A stretch of 64,000 bases of DNA from Oxytricha trifallax. Lineage: Eukaryota; Ciliophora; Spirotrichea; Sporadotrichida; Oxytrichidae. The notes under the pieces were generated by a model that was not told where the DNA came from, did no database searches, and was given only the letters and a program-made list of their open reading frames with translations. The stretch spans positions 1-64,000 of the forward strand of contig ARYC01000640.1 of the NCBI GenBank assembly GCA_000711775.1, in the 5' to 3' direction. Positions 22,630 to 33,947 of this stretch are shown here, piece after piece. Position numbers and translations under genes: made by a program. Position 1 is the first letter of the stretch. Every line of letters starts with the position of its first letter.

Positions 22630-23419
22630 ATGGAGTCAATGAATGATGCAATGAGAAGAGTGCAAGCACAAGAATTAATTCAAAGATTTAGAAGCAATGA
22701 GGATTGCATAACTACCTGGTGCAGCAAGGTAATGAACTCATAGTTGCTAATCTTTATTATGTAGTTGGCTTGTTCCTGCCAACGATGGAAGGTACTAAAA
22801 TTTCATTTCTAAGAGCGATACTCTGCAAAGAAAAGAAAGCATTGAAAACTTAAGATGTAAAGTTTGCAGAGATTCCAAATTATCCAGAGATTTCTGTGAC
22901 TAACATATATGATGAAGTTATAAATGACTTAGAGGTTTCACAATACCTGTCTACTAAGAAGCAGTTGTCAAATAAACTTCCTGAAAGAAACTATTTCTTT
23001 GGCATACTTGCAACAATTAAAGGTGATTACTTGAAAGAAATTATTCAAGAAGAATCTCATAAGAAAAGGTACAGCATCTCAACAGAAGATAAGGATAAAC
23101 AGGGGATCAAGATAAGTGAGAGCTGGCTATAAGAGTTGCAGAAGCACTCTTATATTTCAAGTAAGATTTGTAGTTTAACTCTTTAGAAAAATCTGGTACT
23201 GGCATCTTCTTGATGAAGGAATAGAGCAAGCTTCACAGAGAGCGAAAGTTGCAGACAAAGTATGAAGTTAGCAAGAGACTTCATTCAAATATTTAGCCTC
23301 CAGAGTCGATGAACATAGATGCAGGAGCTGGCAGCAAGAGAAGAAACTTAGGAGGAGGGGAGCAAGAAATAGAAGAAAAGAAAGAGAAGCCAGCTCCCTC
23401 TAAAGAATTCTAAATGTGA
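22630..23419 (+). CDS. TBE 22-kDa-type protein
   Basis: The ATG at 22630 starts MESMNDAMRRVQAQE. A conserved block (NIYDEVINDLEVSQYLSTKK, LPERNYFFGILATIKGDYLK) matches copy b closely. Around 23100-23130 the frame that makes sense shifts by one before FLMKEQSKLH and the Lys/Glu tail ending KKEKPAPSKEF, so a small intron or frameshift lies there. Conserved in all TBEs; I recognise no enzymatic domain. It is convergent with the transposase gene, whose end overlaps within 12 bp. Confidence 0.75.
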
Positions 23420-23428
23420 CTTATATAT

Positions 23429-24493
23429 TCATTAACTTAACTCTAAAACTTATTTATATACATTCACTCTCCCTTCTTTAGCACACTTTTATGCCAACTA
23501 ATTATCAACTCTCTTAGCTGAACTTTTTATAAAGTCTACTGTATCGATAGGTTGGTCATGCATTAGATGGTATAGCAGTAGTTTCTTGTAATGGAATTTT
23601 AATATAACCCAGTAGAACTCAAATCAATTAAACTATGGACTGTAAGGTACGTTGAACACTGGCGTTATTCTAAGTTGTTCATAACATTTCCTTGTTTCTT
23701 TTGTCTTATGAACAGAAAGATTATCAACGAATAGTATAATCTCTTATTCAGGGTACTTCTCTCTCAGCTGCTCTAAGAACTTAATATACTGCTCTGTCTT
23801 AATAGAGCGAGGATGAATAACATAAGTTTCTAAACCAGCATCCTCGCTAATACCTCCAAGAATTTCCATTGTTTATACCTTGACTTTCTAGTCATATACT
23901 TCTATATTACTATGCCTCTTATACCAAGACTTCTAGATAAAATTGTTGAAGGTAAACAAAGCCTCGTCAGCATGAATAAACTTATAATTATTCTATTAGG
24001 CTCTCTGCATTTAATTATAAATATAATTTAAGTTGTTGTTGTAAAATGGCAGAGTGAAATCAATTAATCTCTTGATACGATTTACACCTTTATAAGAGAT
24101 ACAGTTTCGTTTATAAATGTTTGCAACAGATTATGCAGAGATCTTCAACTCAGGGAACTGGCGGTGAAACATAATAGCTCATTAGTCGAGAGAGAAGTGA
24201 GCCCAATACTTCAAAGTTTTTTCATTAATAAGATAGTCAATATGCTTCTAAAGAAACTTTGACTTCCTCTTAGGCTAAGAATTCAGCTATTGTTGCTTTA
24301 ATTACACAGCTTTCAAGCAGTGAGAGCGAACAGTTGATGGACTACGCTTTAAGAGCAGTGCAATAGACTTATAGTTCAGTACTGGTTTGACTTATTCACT
24401 ATACATATCACATCCATAACGCAGATTAAACACTAAATCTATATACTCTTCATCATAAATAGACCCCAAAAGCTTGCTATTTTTGTCTCGCAT
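23429..24493 (-). pseudogene. TBE transposase (42-kDa type), two in-frame TGA codons
   Basis: The ATG at 24493-24491 starts MRDKNSKLLGSIYDEEY. This is a mariner/IS630-type DDE transposase: first Asp in FIHADEALFTF, second Asp in ILFVDNLSVHK, and the acidic residue in the segment before LYW/FYW. The frame is otherwise intact to TGA at 23429-23431. Two internal TGAs are present: after SLDQ near 24180, where copy b has CAA, and after SPQFN near 23620, where copies b and c have GGA of the GIE motif. Family knowledge: TBE transposases take part in germline DNA elimination in Oxytricha. This copy should not make full-length protein. Confidence 0.8.
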
Positions 24494-24711
24494 TTAATTA
24501 ATAACCCCAACCCCTAACAAATTCCCTACAAATCAAAGCACTTATAAACCTCATTAAGGGGTTTTGACTGTGATGACTATATTTTAACCATTTTTTTAAA
24601 GCGAAGATATATTCAAAGGAAACTATTACAATTTATAATTAAAATAATCACAAATCACTACTGATAAAATTCACTAAATCACTATTTTATCATAATCAAT
24701 ATCTTGTAAAA

Positions 24712-27031
24712 ATGAAAGCCAGTAATATCAATCTCTCTAATTAGAGCTCAAAAAAGAGAAAATTAGCTTAAACAACAATAAGCAGCATGTTTTCTCAGAA
24801 TTCTTAAAATTAATCTAAAAGATTGAAGACAAATGTAGTTGAAAACAAAGAGGACGACCTTATTGTATAATATTTAAATCTATAATGCTTATGATTCGTA
24901 GTCATTGTTATGAAAATAAAATTTAAGTTGATCTTATTGATATCACAGTTTAGGCAAATCTCTGTATATCAGAAACTGTTAACCCAAAAAGTACTACTGG
25001 CCAGAAATCAAAATCTAAGCCAATTCAAGCCTCCATAGAAGAAGAAAAGAAAGAGAGCAGTGCCAACAACAAACCCTCTAAAGCTTTAAAATCAAAGACT
25101 CTTTAGGATTTATTCACTTTTAACTATGAAGATATAAAAACAGTATAGGAATACAGAGCTCTTTTCGATGAGATAGCAGATCTATTGCTAAATCATTATG
25201 TATTGACAGTCAATCATCATTACAAATACAGAATAGCAGAGATTGAATTTTACTTCAATGACATTCACAGTGGTAAGGTACATCCAGATACTTTCACACA
25301 TGGAGATGATTTACAGACTCAAATTGGACAGTGGTACTTTCACAGATTTGGGAAAACTTTTAAAGTGGGCACTTACAAGGGCATGGATTTGTCTTTTTGG
25401 AAAGGAGCTAAAGCTTTTGGAGGTATTTTGATTAGAGCAATATCATCTTTAGGCGCCACTGATGGGAAATAATTGCCGCCAAATGAATTTATAGAGGGAC
25501 CATGCAATTCTGTGAATCGCATTCTATAACATAATTCAACCGAGCAACTCACTCTCAAAGAGGTCAAAGAATTCGTAGTAAATTAAAATCTTTTAACTTA
25601 TACAATTATAAGATGAATTGATTCTGAATTTCTTCCCTGTTTTATGAAAATTTTATATCTAAATTTGATCTATTGTAGTGTTAGATGGTTTTAACTTGGA
25701 TGCACTCACAAAAAATACCCGTTTATATTTATCTCATCTTGAAGATGAAGAAAACAAGCCTTTCTAAAAGTTATTGTAAACTTTGAAAGTTTACAAGTGC
25801 CCCAGAGTAGGTTTGACTCTTAAGAGATTTGATGAACAGAAATGTGAATATTGGATGGCTGATTATAGGTTTTTGACTTATCCCCACTTGCATAAGAAAT
25901 ACGCCAATTTCATTCATAAAGCTAATAAGTTGAAATAAGAATGGTTGTATATTTAAAATACAGATATATAATGAAAATGTCGATAGCATCAACTCTAGTA
26001 TTGTCTTAAAACCTCATTTTTCTTCGTAATCTTCATCATCACCATCATTACTAGTTTTGCTTCAAACCATGAAAAATATTCGCGTTGAGATCTTGAACTT
26101 CTTGGCGTCAAAAATAGCAGAGCTAGAGATGCTGAAGCTGCAACCTCGACCACTTCTCACTTTAACTCTGTCTTGGTGGAGATGCTGCTAGGCTTAGAGA
26201 CTCCATTATGTTTAGCCAAAATTTTAGAAATTTCAGAGATTTAATAAATTAAATCAGGTCTAGTTTGAATTTAAATATTTTAGACTAAAATTAATTAAAA
26301 CATCTCTAATAAAAATTCATTATAGATTAAAACTATTAGTATGATTAAAATTTCTCAAACATTAAAACTTAAAAAGTTTTAATAGGCCTGATTTAATTTA
26401 TTAAATCTCTGAAATTTCTAAAATTTTGGCTAAACATAATGGAGTCTCTAAGCCTAGCAGCATCTCCACCAAGACAGAGTTAAAGTGAGAAGTGGTCGAG
26501 GTTGCAGCTTCAGCATCTCTAGCTCTGCTATTTTTGACGCCAAGAAGATCAAGAACTCAACGCGAATATTTTTCATGGTTTGAAGCAGAAAATAGTAATG
26601 ATGGTGATGATGAAGATTACGAAGAAAAATGAGGTTTTAAGACAATACTAGAGTTGATGCTATCGACATTTTCATTATATATCTGTATTTTAAATATACA
26701 ACCATTCTTATTTCAACTTATTAGCTTTATGTGCTTTTGAAATTTACTGATATTTTAAGAAATTAAAATTTATTAGGGCATTACATGATATTATACTCAT
26801 TGAAATGTTATTTTCATCTTTATGTGCATGTTGAAAGATGGCATGGATGTGGATTAAGTCGTGAAAGCTTGCAAAGCATAGCGCAAGGGAGTGGAAGAAA
26901 TCGAAAAATAATTCAGATTAGCATTGAAAGATGATAAAAAGCGAGTGAGTGGCTATAAGACAGTAGAAAACATGAAGAACGGAGACTTTGCATATGTATA
27001 CGGACTGCATTAAAAGGGTCAATATGTTTGA
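24712..27031 (+). CDS. conserved protein of unknown function, IES-interrupted
   Basis: The ATG at 24712 starts MKASNINLSNQSSKKRK. Removing three IESs by their pointers gives one frame: CTTATTG at 24859/24933, GTAGT at 25575/25675 and TTTCAT at 25908/26812. A Lys/Ser-rich N-terminus leads to a conserved core: YKYRIAEIEFYFNDIHSGK, HPDTFTHGDD, GQWYFHRFGK, KGMDLSFWKGAKAFGGIL and KCPRVGLTLKRFDE. The end is DFAYVYGLHQKGQYV and TGA at 27029-27031. The IEFY...HPDxFTH...WYFHR...KGxDLxF...GGILIR pattern resembles an uncharacterised family I recall from fungi and bacteria; I assign no function. The gene lies wholly between the two inverted halves of TOP3. Confidence 0.75.
24859..24939 (+). other. IES with pointer CTTATTG
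   Basis: CTTATTG at 24859-24865 and 24933-24939 bounds a 74-bp AT-rich insert containing an in-frame TGA. Removal joins NKEDDLI to DITVQANLC in frame. Confidence 0.8.
25575..25679 (+). other. IES with pointer GTAGT
   Basis: GTAGT at 25575-25579 and 25675-25679 bounds 100 bp. Removal joins LTLKEVKEFVV to LDGFNLDALT in frame. Confidence 0.8.
25908..26817 (+). other. large IES (904 bp) with pointer TTTCAT
   Basis: TTTCAT at 25908-25913 and 26812-26817. Removal joins KKYANFI to FMCMLKDGMDVDQ in frame. Almost all of the insert is the palindromic element at 25916-26730. Confidence 0.75.
25916..26730. mobile_element. long palindromic (foldback) element inside an IES
   Basis: Two near-identical arms of about 350 bp (25916-26262 and 26387-26730) are reverse complements around a loop of about 125 bp. 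They begin TAAAGCTAATAAG and end CTTATTAGCTTTA, flanked by AT on each side, compatible with a TA or AT target duplication. There is no transposase. Each arm carries a short acidic open frame, probably fortuitous. It looks like a foldback or MITE-type non-autonomous element carried within an IES. Confidence 0.75.
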
Positions 27032-27278
27032 TTAGGAATCATCTTTTAACAAGGAAAAAAATATTCTTAACTTTTATGCCTTAGTTTTTCATTAAAAATT
27101 GACTAAAAAAATAATTTCATCATGAACCTACCATATTTAAATTGATAAGGTTATATTTAGGAAGCAATTTTTTATTGCTGGAATTGACCTTATAGACCCT
27201 TAGTCTCTTAATATAAATTTATAATTTATTTAATACCCCACTCTCAATAGTATAATATAAATAATTAAGATTTTAAAG

Positions 27279-30019
27279 ATGTATCGTAAAAGATATACAA
27301 ATCGAGGAGGCGCTGAAGGAAGCTCAAGTGCCGGCAGAGGTGGTTACGGAAGTTCCAGAGGTGGAAGAGGCGGTAGCAGAGGAGGCTATGGTGGCAACTA
27401 CAATCGAGGTGATGGGTCTTAATCTCAATATGTTGTATATCATTATTTAACATCTCAATAAGCATACGTTCCCAGAGATGGTCAATAGCAGCAACAGTAA
27501 ACTAATTGTTCTTTTATAGAGATTAACTTTAAGAGAATTGATATGGATGTTTATAATGATCCATACTACGCAGAGGGTGGATCCTATTACGAAGAGGATT
27601 ATGCTGACTATTATGATGAGACCAGTTAACAGCAAAATCAGCAATATTCCAATAAATCACAGTCATCGTACTAACAACAAAAGCCACAATAGTATGATGA
27701 TCAGATTTAGTCTTCATCGTCTCAATACTAACCAAAGTATCAGTCTAAATAGTAGCCACAATAGTAATATCAACACAGACAAGTCACTACTGTTGAAAAG
27801 TAACCACAGCCAGCTTATCAGCAGTCAGAAGATCAAAGAAAAGAATTTCAATAATCTGCTAAATATCTCCCTAAGAACCAAACCCAGCCATCATATCAAG
27901 AAGAACCAGTAAATTAGGCTGCTTTAACAACTCAATCGAGTGTATTTGTCCCAAAGAAGAAGCAAGAGGAGGAATAGAAAAGCTATGAGTAATCGAGCTA
28001 TAATCAAGCAGCTCAGTCTAAGTATCAACCTAAATATGCACCTAAGGATTAGTATCAGCAGTATTAGGAAGAGGAAACCAAGGGATATAATTAGAAGTAG
28101 AGCTATTAGCAGACTAAATATGCACCAAAGGGTCAAGGTTATCAGCAAAAGTCTTATGAAGACACAAGCTATCAAAGAGATTAGCAACCAAAAGCAAGGT
28201 CTAACTTCTAAGATTCTTATTATGAGGAAAATGGTGCTGGGGATTACAGTAATAGAGATACTAGAGGTGGATATCAAGGCAGAAGCGAAGGCTAAGCCAA
28301 TAAAAATCAGACTTACTAAGACTCATACTATGATGATATCGACTACTACCAGGACTATGGCAGAGAAGATTATCAAAGTCAGGGAAGAAACACCGGTAAT
28401 AATGTCGGAGATTCTTACTATATGGACTATGGTGCTGAAAACGAAGATTTTGATGAGTAAAATGACAACTACTATGATGAGGTTGACACTCAAGGTTCTA
28501 GAACCACAAATGCTTCTTTTGTTTCACAAACTAGAAAAATTATAGACACTTAAAAACCTGCTGAAGACCCTTATAAACAAGCACCTATTAAAGGTAAAGG
28601 GGGAGAGCATTAAGATGATCAGTAGAAGAGTGAAGTGAAAAGAGACGAGAAGAAATATGAAAGAACAGAAGAGAGAAAGGATTTCAAAAGAGGAGGTGAT
28701 AGAGGAACTCAACAGACAAAGAGAGAACCATATTAAAAAGACCAAAAGAGATAATAAGAGTAAAAGAGACCTGATTAAAGATATGATGCCTACTAGAGAA
28801 GTAACCAGCAAGAAGATGAAGAAGAGAAAGCGCAGCAGTAGTTATCTCTGAATGAGATATCAAACATGAACTACGCTTAAGGTAGAAGAGATGAAGGTGT
28901 CAGTTCACCCTGTGTAGTCATGATGGTCGCAGAAAAGCCATCAATTGCTCTATCAATAGCTGAATCACTCTCAAACAACTATGAATAAAAGAAAGGTATT
29001 GCAAGGTAAATTCCAGTTTACACATTCAAAGGAAACTTTCAAGGCAAAACTGCACATTTTAGAGTGACCTCAGTTGCTGGTCATGTTTACAACAGAGATT
29101 TCCCTCTTGATTATTAAGATCGCAGAATGGATCCACTTGCGCTATTTGATGCACCAACTGTAAGAAAGCTAGATGGTTCATCAAGAACTATAGCAAAACA
29201 TCTATAAACAGTCAGCTCAGGAATTGATTTTATGGTTTTATGGTTAGATTGTGATAAAGAGGGTGAAAACATTTGCTTTGAAGTTCTTGACATTTGCAGA
29301 AAAAATATCCCTAAATCTAAGAGACAAAGGGTATTTAGAGCAAAATTCTCATCAATTGCTAAGAAGGATATTTAAACTGCTTTTGATACTGTAAAGGCTG
29401 AACCATCATACAATGAAAGTGTAAGTGTTGATGCTAGACAAGTAATGGATTTAAAAATTGGAGTTGCCTTCTCAAGATTTTAAACTTAATACTTCCAGTA
29501 TTTGCTCAGAGGTCAACATGAAATAAGAATGATCACTTATGGACCATGTTAAACTCCAACTCTTGGATTTTGTGTGGATCAAGCTGAAAAGATTAAAAAA
29601 TTTATCCCAGAACCTTATTGGTCAATTGAAACAGTTATTGCTGATAAAGATCGTGGAAAGTCTTACTCATTAAAATGGGGTAGAGGAAAGATTTATGATA
29701 GAACTGTCACAACTATTGTTCATTCAAGAATTGCTTGCTTTGATTCAGCTGAAGTCATTGATGTACAAAAGAGTAAGGCTGTTCAAGGAAAACCTTAAGG
29801 TCTCAATACAGTTAAGATATAATTTTCTGACCTATTTTATTCTTAAGATGCTTAAAGTTGCTTCAAAGACTTATGGAATGAGTGCTCACGACACCATGAA
29901 AACAGCTGAACATTTGTATTTGAGAGGCTATATTACTTACCCTCGTACTGAATCAACAACTTATTCTGCCAACTTCAACTTTGATGAAATCCTGCAATAG
30001 CATTAATAGAACTCAGAAT
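27279..30019 (+). CDS. TOP3B: TOP3-beta-like topoisomerase, 5' segments with RGG/Q-rich N-terminus
   Basis: The ATG at 27279 starts [19 protein letters not shown]. An RGG box (about residues 9-50) and roughly 490 residues of Q/Y/K-rich sequence precede, in one frame (547 codons), the catalytic part: [19 protein letters not shown] (Toprim), [28 protein letters not shown] (metal-binding acids, TOP3-beta type), [14 protein letters not shown], and [10 protein letters not shown] with the catalytic Tyr. Two IESs are inside, at 27423 and 29812. Coding stops abruptly at HQQNSE, where a TBE is inserted, and resumes at 34067. TOP3-beta relaxes DNA and, in animals, RNA; its RGG box is C-terminal there but N-terminal here. 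The low-complexity block is full of TAA/TAG Gln codons. Confidence 0.9.
27423..27460 (+). other. probable in-frame 30-bp IES with pointer TCTCAATA
   Basis: TCTCAATA at 27423-27430 and 27453-27460. The 30-bp period is a multiple of three and has no stop, so retention would only add ten residues. Direct-repeat size and AT content fit an IES, but this one cannot be proven from reading frame. Confidence 0.5.
29812..29849 (+). other. IES with pointer TTAAGAT
   Basis: TTAAGAT at 29812-29818 and 29843-29849. The 31-bp insert is out of frame. Removal joins QGLNTVK to [11 protein letters not shown], matching the conserved NTVxxxKVAS region of TOP3. Confidence 0.85.
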
Positions 30020-30099
30020 CAAAACCCCAAAACCCCTTAGTGAGGTTTATAAGTGCTTTGATTTTTAGGGAATTTGCTAGGGGTTGTGGTTATAATTAA

Positions 30100-31156
30100 A
30101 TGCGAGACAATAATAGCAAGATTTTGGGTCTATTTATGATGAAGAGTATATAGATTTAGTGTTTAAACTTCGTTATGGATGTTATATATGCAGTGAATAA
30201 GTCAAACCAGTACTAAACTATAAGTCAATTGCACTGCGCTTAAAGCGAAGACCATCGGCTGTTCGCCCTTACTGACTTATAGCTCTTTATCTAAAGCAAT
30301 AATAGCTGAATTCTAATCCTAAGATGAAGTCAAAGTTTCTTTAGAAGCATATTGACTATTTTCCAATGAAGAAAATTTTAATTATTGGGCTCACTTCTCT
30401 CTCGACCAACAAGCTACTATGTTTCACAGCCAGTCCCCTGAGTTGAAGATCTCTACATATGTTGCAAATATTATAAATGAAATGGTAGCTCTTACAAAGA
30501 TGCAAATCGTAAAAAGAGAGTAATTGATTTCACTCTGCCATTTTACAACAACAACTTAAATTATATTTATAATTAATTGCAAAGAGCCTAATAGAATTAT
30601 ATTAAGTATATGCATGCTGACGAGGCTGTGTTTACATTCAACACTTTCATCTAGAAGTCTAGGTATAAAAGGCATAGTAATATAGAAGTATATGACTAGA
30701 AAGTCAAGGTATCAACAATGGCAATTCTTGGAGGTATAAGCGAGGAGCTAGTTTAGAAACTTACGTTATTCATTATCGCTTAATTAAGACAGAACATTAT
30801 ATTAAGTTCTTAAAGCAGCTAAGAGAGAAGTACCCTGAATAAGAGATTATTCTGTTTGTTGATAATCTTTATGTTCATAAGACTAAAGAAAAAAGGAAGA
30901 ATTATGAACAACTTAAAATAATGCCAGTGTTCAACGTACCTTACAGTCCATTGTTTAATGGAATTGAGATCTACTGGAGTATATTAAAAGGTCATTACAA
31001 GAAATTGCTGCTCAACCACTTGATGCATGACCTTCCTATCGATACAGTAGAATAATTAAAAGTTCAGCGAAGAGAGTAGACAATTAGTTGGCTTAAAAGT
31101 GTGCTAAAGAAGGGAGAGTGAATGTATATAAATAAGTTTTAGAGTTAAGTTAATGA
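30100..31156 (+). pseudogene. TBE transposase, frameshifted copy
   Basis: Closely related to the copy a transposase, with the same start (ATGCGAGACAA) and the catalytic segments MHADEAVFTF, LFVDNL and FNGIEIYW. Compared with copy a it lacks one G near codon 10 (GGG to GG at about 30128), has TGC to TGA near 30270, and lacks one base near 30360. It should not encode an active enzyme. Ends TGA 31154-31156. Confidence 0.85.
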
Positions 31157-31165
31157 ATATATAAG

Positions 31166-31932
31166 TCACATTTAGAATTCTTTAGAGGGAGCTGGCTTCT
31201 CTTTCTTTTCTTCTATTTCTTGCTTACCTCCTCCTAAGTTTCTTCTCTTGCTGCCAGCTCCTGCATCTATGTTCATCGACTCTGGAGGCTCAATATTTGA
31301 ATAAAGTCTCTTGCTAACTTCATACTTTGTCTGCGACTTTCGCTCTTTGTGAAGCTTGCTCTATTCCTTCATCAAGAAGATGCCAGTATCATATTTTTCA
31401 AAAGAGTTAAACTACAAATCTTAGTTGAAATATAAGAGCGCTTATGCAGCTCTGATAGCCAGCTCTCACTTATCTTGATCCCTTGTTTGTCTTAATCTTC
31501 TGAAGAGATGCTGTACCTTTTCTTATGAGATTCTTGAATAATTTCTTTCAAGTAATCACCTTTAATTGTTGCAAGTATGCCAAAGAAATAGTTTCTTTCA
31601 GGAAGTTTATTTGACAACTGCTTCTTAGTAGACAGGTACTGTGAAACCTCTAAGTCATTTATAACTTCATCATATATGTTAGTCACTGAGATTTCTGAAT
31701 AGTTTGGAATCTCTACAAACTTTACATCTTAAGTTTTCAATTCTTTCTTCTCTTAGCAGAGTATCGCTCTTAGAGATGATATTTTAGTACCTTCCATCGT
31801 TGGCAGGAACAAACCAACTACAGAATAAAGATAACCTACTATGAGTTCATTACCTTGCTGCCCCTTGCTTATAAATCTTTGAATCGATTCTTGTGCTTGC
31901 ACTCTTTTCATTGCATCATTCATTGACTCCAT
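31166..31932 (-). CDS. TBE 22-kDa-type protein
   Basis: The ATG at 31932-31930 starts MESMNDAMKRVQAQESIQRF. The same conserved blocks as copy a are present (IYDEVINDLEVSQYL, RNYFFGILATIKGDYL). As in copy a, the sensible frame changes once near 31450 before FEKYDTGIFLMKEQSK and the GAGSKRRNLGGG / KKEKPAPSKEF tail. Because both copies show it, a short intron or programmed shift is more likely than random damage. Convergent with the transposase gene, 9 bp apart. Confidence 0.75.
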
Positions 31933-32670
31933 CTTGTTTACAGATCTTATAAATGATATTCAAATTTAAGTTTATTGAATACAATTATATACTTCTGAAA
32001 AACTTACTATTAAATATGGGCATCCTATAGGAGGTCAACCTCTAAGTTGGATATTGAGAAGGTTTTGAGAACTGGTTTCAAAACTTGAGAGATTGATATC
32101 AATTTACACTGTTATAGTTCCATATTTTAAAATTTAAAATTGGTACGTACTTAATTAGGAGCAGCTCCAAAAATGCTAGTACTTAATTAGGAGCTTTAAT
32201 TAAAGCTAGTACTTAATAAGGAGCACCCTAATTTTAATCATAAAATCACAAAATACCTCCTAAAGTAGTACGTACTTAATTAGGTGCACCTCCTAAATCG
32301 GTACGTACTATAATCAACTTATTATTGAAAGTAAAAATGGTTACTTCCTCACTCATATTTAGAGCAAGATCGTCTCTTAACACTCATATTTCTTCTCTAA
32401 TACTCCAAGAACCTCCCTTGAAACTTGTAAGCTTTCAAAGCTCTCATATAAGCTCTCAGTTATAGAGGCAGTTTTATAATTTTAAATTCAAATTTAAATA
32501 TGAGCGCTAACATTTAAAGAAAAACAACAGCACTTCCATCAAACTAAATGAGACTTACCTTTGGCAGCAATAAAAAGTGTGATAGCTGTGAGATGAACTC
32601 TCATAAAGAACTACCAGAGCTATCACTTGAGGTCTCTGTTATTAAAATAGAAATTAATAATAGAAAATAA

Positions 32671-33947
32671 ATGGCAAACAAGTGTGTGGGAGACAGAGAG
32701 GAGGAGAAGGTAATAATGAAATTCCTATACAAACTGAAGAAGTTGAAGTCTAATTTTGTGAGTTATGTGAGAGAGATTTTGCTCATAAATCAAGCTGGTA
32801 CAGAAATATGAAGGAGCATAGAGAAGCCAAGCCCGCTGTATACTTAAAGCATGATAAAATAGATGGAAAGTATGACTGCTTTGAGTGCCATAAGTAGTAC
32901 TCTCATACAAGAGACTTGAAGAAGCATCTATTAAAAGCTCACAAGAAATTTATAGAAGTTGAGAATCATGAAGTTGAGCTGAAGCTTCTAAACAAAAAAA
33001 AAGCGAGAGAATATTCTAAAGTCGTAGTGCCTGAATAAGCTAGAGAGTTAGAGTACGTTGAGAAGGCACGCAACCAACTGACCTCTGAAATAACAAAAAT
33101 TATGATCAAGATTCAATACAAGAAAATACCGGTTCTTGCTTAAATTGACCTAGACACTTCTCTTTAAAGCTACCTTATAATAGAAGACTCCTTTGATAAG
33201 AAAGTTATCAATGATCATCAATACGCATACAAGGTGTATCCCTTCAACTATCTCTTAAGTGATGATAAATATCAGATGGAGTTTACAAATGAGTATCAAG
33301 TACTCACTTAAGCCAAGTTTAACGAGTGCTGCTACTTAATCAAGCTAGATGCTGTTCTTCTTGGCAAGGATCATGTGGCTCTAAGACTCCCACTCTATGA
33401 AATGACACTCAGAGATTTTATTACTGATCAAAGGAATCATAAGTAGCTTGCTTTGATAGCAACCTAAACCTTACAAGGTATAAAAGAGTTACATAAGTTA
33501 GGCTTTGTTCATAGAGATTTGAAGCCTGAGAATATTATGATAAACTTCTCACCTGTAAGAGTGGCAATTATTGACTTCAACAGAGCATTAAGGGTGGAAG
33601 TATCAAGGCTAGGAAGTGTTATGGGAACTCCAGGCTATTATCCTGAAAGGGAAGACTGGAGAGATGGAGACTATTAATGGGATGTGTGGGCTTTAGCAGC
33701 AATAATAATAGAGTGCGATATGCCTCGCAACGATTACTACTCTACTAGGCGTGAGAAAGATGCTCAGCAAAGAATCAAGTAATTTATTGAAAAAACAAGA
33801 GTGTCTCAATCAATGAAGCAAATGGCAGAGTCAATAATAATAAAACCAAACTCAAGATCAGACATATCAATAGAGTAGATTGAGTTGTGGTTAAGTAAGA
33901 TAAACTTCAGACCATTCCCACATGATCCAAAAGTGCATTTTGAGTGA
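32671..33947 (+). CDS. TBE zinc-finger/kinase protein (57-kDa type), degenerate start
   Basis: Homologous to the gene at 20618-21883. The ATG used in copy a is GTG here (AAGTGTGTG), while an out-of-frame ATG remains at 32671. The first zinc finger has Asn in place of a His ligand (WYRNMKEH); the second finger (YDCFECHKQYSHT) is intact. The kinase-like part has GFVHRDLKPENIMINF, DFN instead of DFG, and GYYPEREDW. The C-terminus DPKVHFE and TGA (33945-33947) match copy a. Likely non-functional or dependent on a non-ATG start. Confidence 0.75.

Larger units (their letters stand above)
20510..24566. mobile_element. TBE transposon, copy a (4.06 kb)
   Basis: The left end is CAAAACCCCAAAACCCC at 20510. 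The right end at 24566 has only one telomere unit (GGGGTTTTG), 8 bp shorter. The subterminal inverted repeats (TTAATGAGGTTTATAAG and its complement) match copy b. Inside are the three TBE genes: zinc-finger/kinase protein (-), 22-kDa protein (+) and transposase (-). The expected 3-bp ANT target duplication does not match (AGT on the left, ACT on the right); instead the flanks are inverted copies of ACTGTGAT. The element starts 7 bp from the inverted TOP3 pointer. It is the reverse orientation of copy b. Confidence 0.9.

Noticed and set aside
25771..25992. Minus-strand gene at the left arm of the palindrome
   Set aside because: It overlaps the conserved plus-strand frame (KCPRVGLTLKRF) and the element arm. 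No start context or homologous motif.
27924..28277. Leu/Ile-rich minus-strand frame, apparent membrane protein
   Set aside because: It is the complement of the Q/R-rich TOP3 N-terminus (TAA/TAG/CAA read backwards give Leu/Ile). Only a shadow.
29812..29849. GT-AG intron (GTTAAG to TTAAG) in TOP3 instead of an IES
   Set aside because: The 7-bp direct repeat TTAAGAT and the exact NTVKMLKVAS product favour an IES. Splicing at GT-AG would drop two conserved residues.
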